In this document: piece after piece, positions 1 through 11,830 of the stretch
Layout of the letters: every line of letters begins with the position of its first letter
Position numbering within the stretch: the first letter of the stretch is position 1
Assembly: GCF_000282575.1 (NCBI RefSeq)
Contig: NZ_AKJA01000102.1
Span: 18,538 to 82,537 of the forward strand
Reading direction: 5' to 3'
DNA length: 64,000 bases
Source: Herbaspirillum sp. YR522
Lineage (GTDB): Bacteria > Pseudomonadota > Gammaproteobacteria > Burkholderiales > Burkholderiaceae_D
Notes under the pieces: generated by a model
Database searches by the model: none
Told to the model about the DNA's origin: nothing
Seen by the model: only the letters and a program-made list of their open reading frames with translations
Program-made: the position numbers and the translations under genes

Positions 1-3069
<3,069 letters not shown>

Positions 3070-3080
3070 CCACCGCCTGC

Positions 3081-4262
3081 TTACGCGGGCTGGGCCAGGC
3101 GGTAGGCGTCGCGCCCTTCGTGCTTGGCGCGGTACAGGGCCACGTCGGCCTGGTGCACCAGCGCGTCCCAGCCCAGCATCTGGCCCGGGCGCAATACCAC
3201 CAGGCCGACGCTGATGGTGACGGTGGCGCCATGCTCGAACCGATGCTGGCGCACCGCCTCCACCAGGCGCTGGCCGATGCGGGCCGCCTCGCCTTCGTCG
3301 AGGCCGGGGAAGACGGCGCAGAACTCCTCGCCGCCGTAGCGTCCCAACAGGTCGCCCTGGCGGCAGTTCTGCTTCAGCAGCCCGGCAATGGCCGTGAGTA
3401 CCCGGTCACCGACCAGGTGGCCGAAGGTGTCGTTGATACGCTTGAAGTGGTCGACGTCGATGAAGGCCAGGGTCAGGCTTTGCCGCTGGGTCACCGCCTG
3501 CTGCAGTGCGACTTCGCCACAACGCACCAGCTCGCGCCGGTTGAGCGCGCCGGTGAGTTCGTCTTCGGTGGCCAGGCGTTGCTTGTCGGCCACCAGCCGC
3601 TCGAAGTACAGCAGCAGCAGTGCCGCCGAAAACAGCAGGCTCCCCCCCATCGGGATCATGTAGATCAACAGCACGCCCAGCGAACTCATCTGCGGCGGCT
3701 CGAACAAGGCCGGCTGGCTGGCCGCCAGCACCATGCGCGCGATATAGGCGCCGCTCAGGGTGAGCACCGAGGCCAGCCCCATGCCGCGTCCGAAGCCCCA
3801 GCGTGCATAGTGGCGCGCGGCCGGTCCCGACAGGCCCCGTACCAGTTCGATGAACACCAGCGTGAAGACCAGTTGCATGGCCGCCACGGCCAGGTAGGCG
3901 CGCCGGGTGAAGCTGACGTCCTGCGCCAGCAGCCAGCCGAACAGCACCGCAAACAGGGCCACCATCAACCAGTTCCACAGCTTGGCCGGGCGCTGGTAGA
4001 AATGGCGCAGGCCGCTCCAGGCCGCCACCGATCCGGCAAACAGTGCGGTATTGCCCAGCAGCAGCGCGCTTTGCCGCCACACGCCGGGTGCCGCCATATA
4101 GCCCGACACCACCACCACGATGCCCAGCGCCACCAGCACCCCGGACAAGGCCCAGTAGCGCGTGCAGCGCTCGCTGGGCGTGCTGGTGAAAACCCCGGCC
4201 ATGACCAGGCTGCTGCACAGTTGTACTATCGCCAGCGAAGTGCTGGCAGTGAAAGGATCCAT
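3081..4262 (-). CDS. Membrane-bound diguanylate cyclase (GGDEF)
   Basis: 393 residues. The first ~220 form six or seven hydrophobic segments, an unassigned membrane sensor module. A GGDEF domain follows (about 225-390). The active-site signature is GGEEF, preceded five residues earlier by RQGD, an intact RxxD inhibitory I-site. The enzyme should therefore make cyclic di-GMP from two GTP and be product-inhibited. It sits at the inner membrane with the catalytic domain in the cytoplasm. It is convergent with dnaE2 and divergent from nadB (248 bp between starts). No EAL or HD-GYP domain is present. The signal sensed is unknown. Confidence 0.93.
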   Translation of the reverse strand: MDPFTASTSLAIVQLCSSLVMAGVFTSTPSERCTRYWALSGVLVALGIVVVVSGYMAAPGVWRQSALLLGNTALFAGSVAAWSGLRHFYQRPAKLWNWLMVALFAVLFGWLLAQDVSFTRRAYLAVAAMQLVFTLVFIELVRGLSGPAARHYARWGFGRGMGLASVLTLSGAYIARMVLAASQPALFEPPQMSSLGVLLIYMIPMGGSLLFSAALLLLYFERLVADKQRLATEDELTGALNRRELVRCGEVALQQAVTQRQSLTLAFIDVDHFKRINDTFGHLVGDRVLTAIAGLLKQNCRQGDLLGRYGGEEFCAVFPGLDEGEAARIGQRLVEAVRQHRFEHGATVTISVGLVVLRPGQMLGWDALVHQADVALYRAKHEGRDAYRLAQPA

Positions 4263-4510
4263 CCGACAATCTACGGCGTGTTGATACGAAGGCGGCCAGT
4301 GTAACCGATTGGATTGAGCAGGTCGCTGCGTCGTCGCGGCGCGGCCACGCCGACGGCCGACATTGACATGGCGCAGGCAGCGTGACGACTTGAGCGGCGA
4401 TTACGCCACCTTGGCGTGACCGGCCATGGGCCTGGCGGCCAAACCGATGAGCCGGGCGCGGCGTGGTTATAATCAGCCCTTTCTCCTCACGGCCGCCCGG
4501 CGGACCTATC

Positions 4511-6124
4511 ATGAAGTTCGATGTCGCCATCGTTGGCAGCGGCCTGGCCGGTCTGTCGGTTGCACTGCACCTGGCCGCCACGCGCCGCGTGGTGGTCATC
4601 TCCAAGGGAGAACTCAAGGATGGCGCCAGCAATTGGGCCCAAGGCGGTATCGCCGCCGTACTCGACTCGGGCGACAGCCACCAGCAGCATATCGACGACA
4701 CCCTGGCCGCCGGCGGCGGCCTGTGCGACGCCGCCGCCACCGGCTTCATCGTCGAGCACGGCAGGCAGGCCATCGAATGGCTGATCGACCAGGGGGTGCC
4801 GTTTACCCGCGACATCCAGGCCGAGCTGGGGTTTCACCTGACGCGCGAGGGCGGTCACAGCCAGCGCCGCATCATCCACGCCGCCGATGCCACCGGCCAG
4901 GCGGTGCAGCTGACGCTGGAAGAGCGGGTACGCCAGCACCCCAACATCACGCTGCTCGAACACCATTGCGTGGTCGACCTGATCCGCCAGCGCACCGCGC
5001 TGGGCTGGTCCTGCAGCGGGCTGTACGTGCAGGACCGGCAAGCGCAGGTCTTGCCCATCGCCGCCCACCGTACGGTGCTGGCCACCGGCGGCGCCGGCCA
5101 GGTCTACCTGCACACCTCCAACCCGGAGTCGGCCACCGGCGACGGCATCGCCATGGCCTGGCGCGCCGGCTGCCGGGTGGCCAACATGGAATTCATCCAG
5201 TTCCATCCGACCTGCCTGTACCACCCCGAGGCCCGCTCGGTGCTGATCAGCGAAGCGCTACGCGGCGAAGGCGCACTGCTCAGGTTGCCCGCCACCCTGG
5301 GTGCGCTGGGCGGCCAGCGTTTCATGCCCGAACACAGCGCCAGCGCCGAACTGGCACCGCGCGACACGGTGGCGCGCGCGATCGACTGGGAGATGAAGAA
5401 ACACGGCCTGGCCCACGTCGACCTCGACATCAGCCACCAGCCGGCGGCCTTCATCGCCGAACATTTCCCGACCATCATGGCGCGCTGCGCCGGGCTCGGG
5501 ATCGACATCACGCGCAGCCCCATCCCGGTAGTGCCGGCGGCGCACTATACCTGTGGCGGCGTGGTCACCGACCTGGCCGGCCGCACCGACCTGCCACACC
5601 TGTACGCCGTGGGCGAGACCGGGTATACGGGATTGCACGGCGCCAACCGCCTGGCCAGCAATTCGCTGCTGGAATGCCTGGTGCTGGGACGGGCCGCGGC
5701 CATCGACATCGAGCGCGCGCTGGCGACCAGCACCGCGCTGCCGGCCGCCGCCCCCCGCTGGGAGCCAGCCCAGGTACGGCCGGGCGAAGCCGACGGCGAT
5801 GCGGCAGTGGCCATCGGCATCAATCGCGACGAGCTGCGCCGCTGCATGTGGGACTACGTCGGCATCGTGCGCAGCGACGCCCGCCTGCAACGGGCCCAGC
5901 GCCGCATTGCGCTGCTGCGTGAAGAGGTCGACCTGTTCTATGCGCGCCTGCCGGTGTCGCGCGCGCTGCTGGAATTGCGCAACCTGATCGATGTCGCCGC
6001 ACTGATCGTGACCAGCGCGCAACTGCGCCGCGAAAGCCGCGGCCTGCACTTCAGCCTGGACCAACCGGGCCAACTGCCGCGCGCCCTGCCCAGCGTGCTG
6101 CCGGGCCTGGCACCGGGTCCGTGA
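4511..6124 (+). CDS. nadB: L-aspartate oxidase
   Basis: 537 residues. It oxidises L-aspartate to iminoaspartate with FAD, the first step of de novo NAD synthesis, and feeds quinolinate synthase (nadA at 20.0-21.1 kb on the other strand). The N-terminus carries the dinucleotide-binding GSGLAGLS motif within its first 20 residues. Later come the substrate-loop segment with EFIQFHPTC and the conserved end NRLASNSLLECLV. The start at the ATG preceding KFDVAIVGSG was chosen because that is where the Rossmann strand begins; an upstream in-frame GTG at 4463 would add an unlikely leader. A TATAAT at 4468-4473 lies upstream but has no convincing -35 partner. The stop overlaps the start of the next gene (TGATG). 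Confidence 0.96.
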   Translation: MKFDVAIVGSGLAGLSVALHLAATRRVVVISKGELKDGASNWAQGGIAAVLDSGDSHQQHIDDTLAAGGGLCDAAATGFIVEHGRQAIEWLIDQGVPFTRDIQAELGFHLTREGGHSQRRIIHAADATGQAVQLTLEERVRQHPNITLLEHHCVVDLIRQRTALGWSCSGLYVQDRQAQVLPIAAHRTVLATGGAGQVYLHTSNPESATGDGIAMAWRAGCRVANMEFIQFHPTCLYHPEARSVLISEALRGEGALLRLPATLGALGGQRFMPEHSASAELAPRDTVARAIDWEMKKHGLAHVDLDISHQPAAFIAEHFPTIMARCAGLGIDITRSPIPVVPAAHYTCGGVVTDLAGRTDLPHLYAVGETGYTGLHGANRLASNSLLECLVLGRAAAIDIERALATSTALPAAAPRWEPAQVRPGEADGDAAVAIGINRDELRRCMWDYVGIVRSDARLQRAQRRIALLREEVDLFYARLPVSRALLELRNLIDVAALIVTSAQLRRESRGLHFSLDQPGQLPRALPSVLPGLAPGP

Positions 6125-8382
6125 TGCCGATCGTACCGCGCCTGCTGCTGGCTTGCCTGCTCGGCGCGGCCTGGCTGCCAGCGAGCCACGCCGCGCGTAT
6201 CGATGCCGACGCCGATGCCCAGGCCGATGCCGATGCGCGGCATCCGCGCATCTGCCTGGCGCTGTCCGGCGGCGGCGCGCGCGGCTATGCGCACCTGGGC
6301 GTGCTGCAGTACCTGGAGCAACTGCACATCCCGATCGATTGCATCGCCGGCACCAGCATGGGCGCCCTGATCGGCGGCCTGTATGCCAGCGGCATCGATG
6401 CCGACCAGTTGCAGCGGCGCCTGGCCGATATCGACCTGTCCGACATCGCCTTCGACCGCAACGACCGCGCCCGCCTGCCGCAATCGCAGCGCGAGGACGA
6501 ATACCAATACCCGATCGCGCTGGCGGCCGGTCTCGACGGCGGCAAGCTCAAGCTGGCCTCGGGCCTGGTCCAGGGCAACAGGCTGCTGACGCTGCTGCAG
6601 AACTGGACTGCGCGCTACCCGGCCAATATCGATTTCGCGGCCTTGCCGATCCCGTTCCGGGCGGTGGCCACCGACCTGGGTGCGGGCACCGAAGTGGTAT
6701 TGGAGCAAGGTTCCCTGCCGCGCGCCATGCGCGCCAGCATGGCGGTGCCGGGCCTGTTCGCCCCGTTTCGCATCGGCCAGCGCACCCTGGTCGATGGCGG
6801 GCTGGTGGCCAACCTGCCCGTGCAGACCGCGCGTGACATGGGGGCCGACGTGATCATCGCGGTCAACATCGCTTCGCCACTGCAGCCGGCCGACACGCTG
6901 CAGTCGCCCACGGCGGTGGCCCAGCAGATGCTGGCAATCCTGATCCAGCAGAACGTCAAGGCCCAGAAAAGCCTGCTGGGCGCGCAGGACATCCTGATCG
7001 AACCCAGCCTGGATGGCGTGTCGTTCACCGATTTCGCGCGCGGCAAGGACGGCATCAACGCCGGTTGGGAAGCCGCCCGGCAGCACAGCGGGCCATTGCT
7101 GGCGCTGGCGCTGCCTCCCCGGCAATGGCAGCAGTACCTGGCGCGACGGGCCAGCAACCCCATTGCCCTGGCGCCTGGCACCCGCATCGACGCCATCGAG
7201 GTCAATAGCGGCACCCGGGTGCCCAGCGCACACGTGCAGCAGCAACTGGGGGTGGCGCCGGGCGACCGCTACGACGGCCAGGCCATCAACCAGCGGCTCG
7301 CGCAATTGTCGATGGACGGCGACTTCAACAATGTGACCCAGGAGCTGATCCGGCAAGCCGATGGACGCAACCGGCTGGTGGTCGACGCCGAGGACAAATC
7401 CTGGGGGCCGCAATACCTGCTGTTCGGCCTGGGGCTGTCGAACAGCTTCATCGGCGGCGGTGGCTACAACCTGCAGATCGGCCATCGCTACCCGTGGCTC
7501 AATGCCAGCGGCCTGGAGTGGCGCAACGACGCCATCCTGGGCAACCGCGTGGCCAGCCTGCAGAGCGAACTGCGCCAGCCGCTGGGTGGCGGCACCTACC
7601 TGGCGCCCTATGTCGAACTCAACCGCCGCCGTGTCGACCTGTATGCCGATGGCGCCGCGTTGAAGGCCTCGCCCCTGAACCAATACCGCATCGACACGCT
7701 GTTGGGCGGCATCGACCTGGGGGTGCCGCTGGGCCACATGGGCGAACTGCGCCTGGGCGCCGGCTATCGCTATTCGCGCTACGCGCCCACCTATAACGAG
7801 CTGACCTACCCCACCCTGTCGAGCCGCCAGCCGCTGGCGCGCCTGCGGCTGACCATCGACCAGCTCGACGATGCGCTGTTCCCGCGTCGCGGCCACTATT
7901 TCCATGGCGAGGCCAATCGCGGCTTCGGCGGCAACGACACGCGCTACAGCACGATAGAGGGGCGCACCCTGTGGGCCTTCGGCAATGGCGCCGACACCAT
8001 CAATGTGGCGCTGGAAGGCGCCGGCAGCGTGTCGGCCGACGACAGCAGCGGCGACCTCGGTTTTTCGCTGGGCGGCTTCCAGCACCTGTCGGCCTATGCC
8101 AAGGACCAGTTCTCGGGCAACTACCTATTGTATGGACGGCTGACCTACCTGCGCGATCTGTCGCGCTACCAGATCGCCGGCTTGCGCAACCCGGTGCTGG
8201 GCACCAGCTTCGAGCTGGGCAATGTCTGGCAGCGTCGCGCCGGCTTCGGCGACGGCCCCTATCGCCAGAGCATCAGCCTGTTCGTCGGCGGCACCAGCCC
8301 GGTGGGGCCGCTCTACTTCGGCACCGCGCTGGGCCAGCAAGGGGTATGGAACATCTACCTGCAATTGGGACGGGTGTTCTAG
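6124..8382 (+). CDS. Patatin-like phospholipase with POTRA and beta-barrel (type Vd autotransporter, PlpD-like)
   Basis: 752 residues from the ATG that overlaps the nadB stop; an in-frame GTG directly precedes it. A signal peptide (cleavage near SHA) is followed by a patatin domain (about 40-330). It shows a GGGARGYAHLG oxyanion loop, the nucleophile elbow GTSMG and a DGGLV motif completing the Ser-Asp dyad. A short POTRA-like region and a C-terminal surface-antigen/BamA-type barrel (about 420-752) follow, ending in phenylalanine as outer-membrane proteins usually do. This order is the type Vd autotransporter architecture known from Pseudomonas PlpD, a secreted phospholipase A. Coupling to nadB is probably only transcriptional. 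The end overlaps the convergent hydrolase gene by 4 bp. Confidence 0.9.
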   Translation: MPIVPRLLLACLLGAAWLPASHAARIDADADAQADADARHPRICLALSGGGARGYAHLGVLQYLEQLHIPIDCIAGTSMGALIGGLYASGIDADQLQRRLADIDLSDIAFDRNDRARLPQSQREDEYQYPIALAAGLDGGKLKLASGLVQGNRLLTLLQNWTARYPANIDFAALPIPFRAVATDLGAGTEVVLEQGSLPRAMRASMAVPGLFAPFRIGQRTLVDGGLVANLPVQTARDMGADVIIAVNIASPLQPADTLQSPTAVAQQMLAILIQQNVKAQKSLLGAQDILIEPSLDGVSFTDFARGKDGINAGWEAARQHSGPLLALALPPRQWQQYLARRASNPIALAPGTRIDAIEVNSGTRVPSAHVQQQLGVAPGDRYDGQAINQRLAQLSMDGDFNNVTQELIRQADGRNRLVVDAEDKSWGPQYLLFGLGLSNSFIGGGGYNLQIGHRYPWLNASGLEWRNDAILGNRVASLQSELRQPLGGGTYLAPYVELNRRRVDLYADGAALKASPLNQYRIDTLLGGIDLGVPLGHMGELRLGAGYRYSRYAPTYNELTYPTLSSRQPLARLRLTIDQLDDALFPRRGHYFHGEANRGFGGNDTRYSTIEGRTLWAFGNGADTINVALEGAGSVSADDSSGDLGFSLGGFQHLSAYAKDQFSGNYLLYGRLTYLRDLSRYQIAGLRNPVLGTSFELGNVWQRRAGFGDGPYRQSISLFVGGTSPVGPLYFGTALGQQGVWNIYLQLGRVF

Positions 8383-9194
8383 GCATCGGCCGCACCGCGC
8401 TCGCGCCTGCGGCTGCGGAACTCCTGCGGCGGCAAGCCGAAGAAGTCGAGGATGCTGTTGGCCACCAGGTCGCGGTCGTTGTCCACGCAGATCATGTGAT
8501 AGCTGTTTTCCAGCACCACCACCCGTGCATCCGGCATCCGGGCCTGCAGGAAATCGGCCGAGCGCAGGCTGGTCAGTTCGTCCTCGCGCGCATGCACCAC
8601 CAGCGTGGGCGCCTGGATATTGCGCGCACCGGCCATGGCCCAGGCCCGCAGGCGGTCGACCTGGCGCACGCAGATCAACGGCACCCAGCGATAGTGAAAA
8701 TTGTCGCCGCGCTCGAACTTGGCCTTGACCACCGCCCGCACCAGCGTGTTCTTGATGCCGAAAGGCTCGCCCTCTTCCACCTTCATGCGCGTGGCGACCC
8801 CGGGAATCCGGTAGAACAGGCCGCGCAGGCTGCTGTACCAGGGGGTGGACCACCCGTCGATATAGATCGGCGGCGCCAGTGTCACCAGGCGCCCGGTCGC
8901 GGCCGTATGCCGCACCCGCTCGGCCAGCACCAGCGCCACCAGCGAGCCCATGCACATGCCCATGATGTGCAGCTGCTCGTACTGCGGCTGCAGCGCGCGG
9001 TATTGCGCCTCGACCGCATCGACCCACTGCTCGGCACGCACCCGGACCAGGTCTTCGGGTCGGGTGCCGTGGCCGGCCAGCGTGATGGCATGGGTCTCGA
9101 CCCCGCCCCGCTGCAGGATCTTGTGCAGGCTGCCCAGGTCGTATTGGGTGCCGCCCAGGCCGTGAATCAGGATCGCGCCGATGCGCCCGCTCAT
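8379..9194 (-). CDS. Alpha/beta hydrolase with a cysteine nucleophile
   Basis: 271 residues, alpha/beta-hydrolase fold of the carboxylesterase/lysophospholipase type, no signal peptide, probably cytoplasmic. HGLGG near residue 11 supplies the oxyanion hole. The nucleophile elbow reads GMCMG with Cys81 where relatives have Ser; the codon is TGC. The remaining triad candidates are Asp205 (in HAREDE) and His233 (in SYHM). A Cys-Asp-His triad occurs in dienelactone hydrolases and PHA synthases but is unusual for this esterase-like layout. The start overlaps the end of the upstream MASE1 gene by four bases (ATGA), so the two are probably co-translated. Substrate unknown. Confidence 0.85.
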   Translation of the reverse strand: MSGRIGAILIHGLGGTQYDLGSLHKILQRGGVETHAITLAGHGTRPEDLVRVRAEQWVDAVEAQYRALQPQYEQLHIMGMCMGSLVALVLAERVRHTAATGRLVTLAPPIYIDGWSTPWYSSLRGLFYRIPGVATRMKVEEGEPFGIKNTLVRAVVKAKFERGDNFHYRWVPLICVRQVDRLRAWAMAGARNIQAPTLVVHAREDELTSLRSADFLQARMPDARVVVLENSYHMICVDNDRDLVANSILDFFGLPPQEFRSRRRERGAADA

Positions 9195-10474
9195 GGCTGC
9201 GCCCCAGGCGCCGGGCCGACCTGCCAGGCGCCGGCCACGATGGCCAGGCTGTCGTCGGGGTCGAGCATGCTGCGGCTCATGTCGGTCACCTCGCTGACCT
9301 GCCCGGCCGGCAGCAGCAGGCGCAGGCTCATGCCCGGACGGGCGTCGTCGCTGTCGTCGTCGAGCCAGCGCTGGCGCAGTCGGGCCTGATCCAACGGATG
9401 CACATGCGCCAGCACCTGCTCGATACTGGCCAGGGCCTCCGGCGCCAGGCCGAGCAAGCCCTGCACGTCACCCGACCAGGTCACGCGGCGGCGCACCGGA
9501 TCGATGCAATAGACCAGCTGGCGCGATACCGTCAGCGCCAGTTCGACATCGTCGCGCCAGGCCGCGGCTTTTTCCTGGGACTGTTCGCGGGTGGTCTTGA
9601 GGGTACTGATGAGCAGTGACAGCAAGGCTGCCACGGCCAGGTAGATCTGCAACTCCAGCAGTGCATTGCTGGAATGCAGCTGCACCAGTTCCACGAAAGG
9701 GCCCCGCCCCAGCGAGTTGTAGACGAAGGCGATCACCGCCAGCGCCACCACCGCCAGCGAGCCGCCGCGCCCACCCCAGAGGATGGTCACCAGCGCCACG
9801 AAGAACAGCGGCAGGTAGGTGGTCGAGAAATTGATGTCCAGCAGGATGCGGTCGATCTCGCTGCCGAAGGCCAGCCAGGCGGTGATCAGCAGGCCGACGA
9901 AACTGGCCAGCCCGAGCAGCAAGTCGGTGCGGTCGATGCCGCCCGAACGCACCGCGCGAAATCTCGACCAGCCCGCCAGCACCGGCGTGACGATCAGGAT
10001 GCCGACCAGGTCCGACAGGCTCCAGACCCGCCATGTCGGCCAGAACGGCAGCTGCTGCGTGGCACTGAACCAGAGCGCGCCGAACAAACCGCTGGCCAGG
10101 CTCGACGCCACCCCCACCAGCAACAGGGCGCGCACGAAATAGAGCCCCTCCAGCGGGAAAGGCGCGCGTCGCACCAGCCACACGGCGATGGCGGCCACGC
10201 CGATCTCGTCGAGCGCCAGCAAGGCCATGCGCCAGGTCTCGCGTTCGGCCACCCCGCCCAGCAGCAACTGCGCCACGAACAAGGCCGCCAGCAGGGGCCC
10301 CCAACGCAGCCCGGGGGTCAGCATCAGGGCCGCCACCACCACCCCGGCCGGCAGCCACAGGTAGCCGGACGCGACGAAGGCGTCGTTGAGTCGATACGAA
10401 AGCAGACCGAGGACAAAATAAAGCAGCGCCCAGGCGAGGGGCGCAAAGACACGACTGGACTGGTCGGGAGTCAC
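9191..10474 (-). CDS. MASE1-domain membrane sensor with a degenerate PAS-like C-terminus and no output domain
   Basis: 427 residues. About eight hydrophobic segments in residues 10-290 match the MASE1 integral sensor pattern, including the early GYLWLPAGV signature. A short linker (about 295-315) leads to a PAS-like domain (about 320-400) with a YCIDPVRRRVTWSG start. MASE1 usually precedes GGDEF, EAL or histidine kinase domains, but none is present: the protein stops after the PAS. It overlaps the downstream Cys-hydrolase gene by 4 bp, which suggests the hydrolase acts with or downstream of the sensor. That link is inference from gene order only. Confidence 0.8.
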   Translation of the reverse strand: MTPDQSSRVFAPLAWALLYFVLGLLSYRLNDAFVASGYLWLPAGVVVAALMLTPGLRWGPLLAALFVAQLLLGGVAERETWRMALLALDEIGVAAIAVWLVRRAPFPLEGLYFVRALLLVGVASSLASGLFGALWFSATQQLPFWPTWRVWSLSDLVGILIVTPVLAGWSRFRAVRSGGIDRTDLLLGLASFVGLLITAWLAFGSEIDRILLDINFSTTYLPLFFVALVTILWGGRGGSLAVVALAVIAFVYNSLGRGPFVELVQLHSSNALLELQIYLAVAALLSLLISTLKTTREQSQEKAAAWRDDVELALTVSRQLVYCIDPVRRRVTWSGDVQGLLGLAPEALASIEQVLAHVHPLDQARLRQRWLDDDSDDARPGMSLRLLLPAGQVSEVTDMSRSMLDPDDSLAIVAGAWQVGPAPGAQP

Positions 10475-10891
10475 GAGGGATCCTTGGAGATACTTGGTGG
10501 GCGCATTTTAACAGCGCGATACCGCACGCCAGGTCAGGCAGGGGTGGCACCGGTGAAAGATGCCGCTGGCGACCACGGCCGTCGACGCGGCACTGCGCCG
10601 GGCGCATCGACATCGATGTGCGCCGGACAGCCACGCCACGCCCGCCCGAAGGACGACCTTGCGCAAGCTCATCCATGGCGACACGGATCAGCTTTACTAA
10701 CACCCAGGTCAGAGTTACGAAGCCTCATTTCTCGCTCGACATTAGAAACTTCTAACATTTATCAGCGCCAGTTATTCCCCTCTTATCCCAGTTGCCTGGC
10801 CATGAAATAGGTGCCAGAATGCGTCGACAAAAATAACAAAAAGTGGAATCGGGCAAAATATCCAATAAATCTACATGGGGGGAATTGGTAA
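10475..10891. promoter_or_regulatory. Divergent intergenic region with a 14-bp palindrome
   Basis: 417 bp between two divergently transcribed genes. It becomes AT-rich toward the collar-protein gene. A perfect TTAGAA-AC-TTCTAA palindrome at 10742-10755 could be an operator. A G-run before the ATG at 10892 (GGGGGGAATTGGTAA) is a plausible ribosome-binding site. No coding sequence was recognised. Confidence 0.4.
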
Positions 10892-11761
10892 ATGAATAAC
10901 AAGATACGAGGTAATAAACTTGCGTCCTTGACCCTGGTCGCCGGACTCGGCCTTGCTGCGATGTCGCCGGCCGCGATCGCGTGCTCGGGCGACTCCCCGG
11001 TGTTAGCCAGCGTCTGCATCATGGCAGTGCCGGCCACCTTCGGTTCATTCAACAGGACCTACATGCTGGCCGCCGGGCAGCAGATGTCGATCAACCAATC
11101 GACCGCACTTTATTCTCTCATCGGCATTACCTACGGTGGCAATGCCTCGACCACCTTCAACTTGCCCGACCTGCGCGGAAAGGTAGTCATCGGCGCGACC
11201 CTGCCCAACGACACGACCATCCCACAGGTCTATCCGGCCGGGACCACCGGCGGCAACGCCACCATCAAGTTGGCGGTGGCCCAATTGCCGCCGCATGTCG
11301 TCACGATCGCAGCGCTGCCGGTGAACCTGACCGGCGTCACCGCCACCACCACCCTGGCCAGCCTGGCGGCCACCGCCGACCTGTCCGGCGTGGTCATCAC
11401 GGGCCCGGCGAGCGGATTGACGGTGGGCGCATCCTCGACGGCCAGCGGCCTGACTTCGCCGTCGGGCAATTACCTGGGCAAGTCGAACGGCACGGCCGGC
11501 AATATCTATTCGTCGGCCACACCGGACGTCACCCTCAATGCCGCCACCATCGGCGGCAAGCTGTCGGTCACCGTCGATAAAGGCATCGGTGCGCCGGTCA
11601 CCGTAAGCGGCACCGCCACCACCACCATTGGCGGCACCGCCACGGCCAGCGGCGCCAGCGCCGTCATCGGTGCCGGCATGGAGGTGCCGACGATGCCACC
11701 CTATCTGGCATTGACGTATTACATCGCCGCTCAGAATGCCCTCTACCCCTCGCGGGACTAG
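10892..11761 (+). CDS. Secreted phage tail-collar domain protein
   Basis: 289 residues. A signal peptide ends near the IACSG segment. The collar domain follows (about 35-100): LAAGQQMSI, then a SLIGITYGG turn and FNLPDLRGKVVIGA. This is the Tail Collar fold shared with microcystin-dependent proteins. The rest (about 110-260) is a Thr/Ala/Gly-rich, beta-prone stretch, ending in the MPPYLALTYYIA motif typical of these proteins. The domain derives from phage fibres, but no phage genes are nearby. It lies upstream of a Sel1 protein and a two-partner secretion pair on the same strand, suggesting a surface or adhesion role (inference). A perfect hairpin follows the stop. Confidence 0.82.
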   Translation: MNNKIRGNKLASLTLVAGLGLAAMSPAAIACSGDSPVLASVCIMAVPATFGSFNRTYMLAAGQQMSINQSTALYSLIGITYGGNASTTFNLPDLRGKVVIGATLPNDTTIPQVYPAGTTGGNATIKLAVAQLPPHVVTIAALPVNLTGVTATTTLASLAATADLSGVVITGPASGLTVGASSTASGLTSPSGNYLGKSNGTAGNIYSSATPDVTLNAATIGGKLSVTVDKGIGAPVTVSGTATTTIGGTATASGASAVIGAGMEVPTMPPYLALTYYIAAQNALYPSRD

Positions 11762-11773
11762 GCATTGCCATGT

Positions 11774-11810
11774 CGCCATTGAACCGCGTCAGCGACGCGG
11801 TTCAATGGCG
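11774..11810 (+). terminator. Perfect 17-bp inverted repeat after the collar gene
   Basis: CGCCATTGAACCGCGTC, loop AGC, then its exact complement. It lies 12 bp after the collar-protein stop and 20 bp before the next start. There is no T-run after the stem, so it may act as an mRNA processing or stabilising hairpin, or as a factor-dependent stop, rather than a classical rho-independent terminator. Confidence 0.55.
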
Positions 11811-11830
11811 AATTTCATCGGGATTCGACC

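Noticed and set aside
4463..4480. TATAAT at 4468-4473 as the nadB promoter
   Set aside because: The -10 match is perfect but the expected -35 position (about 4445-4450, CGATGA) does not match, so it is not listed as a feature.
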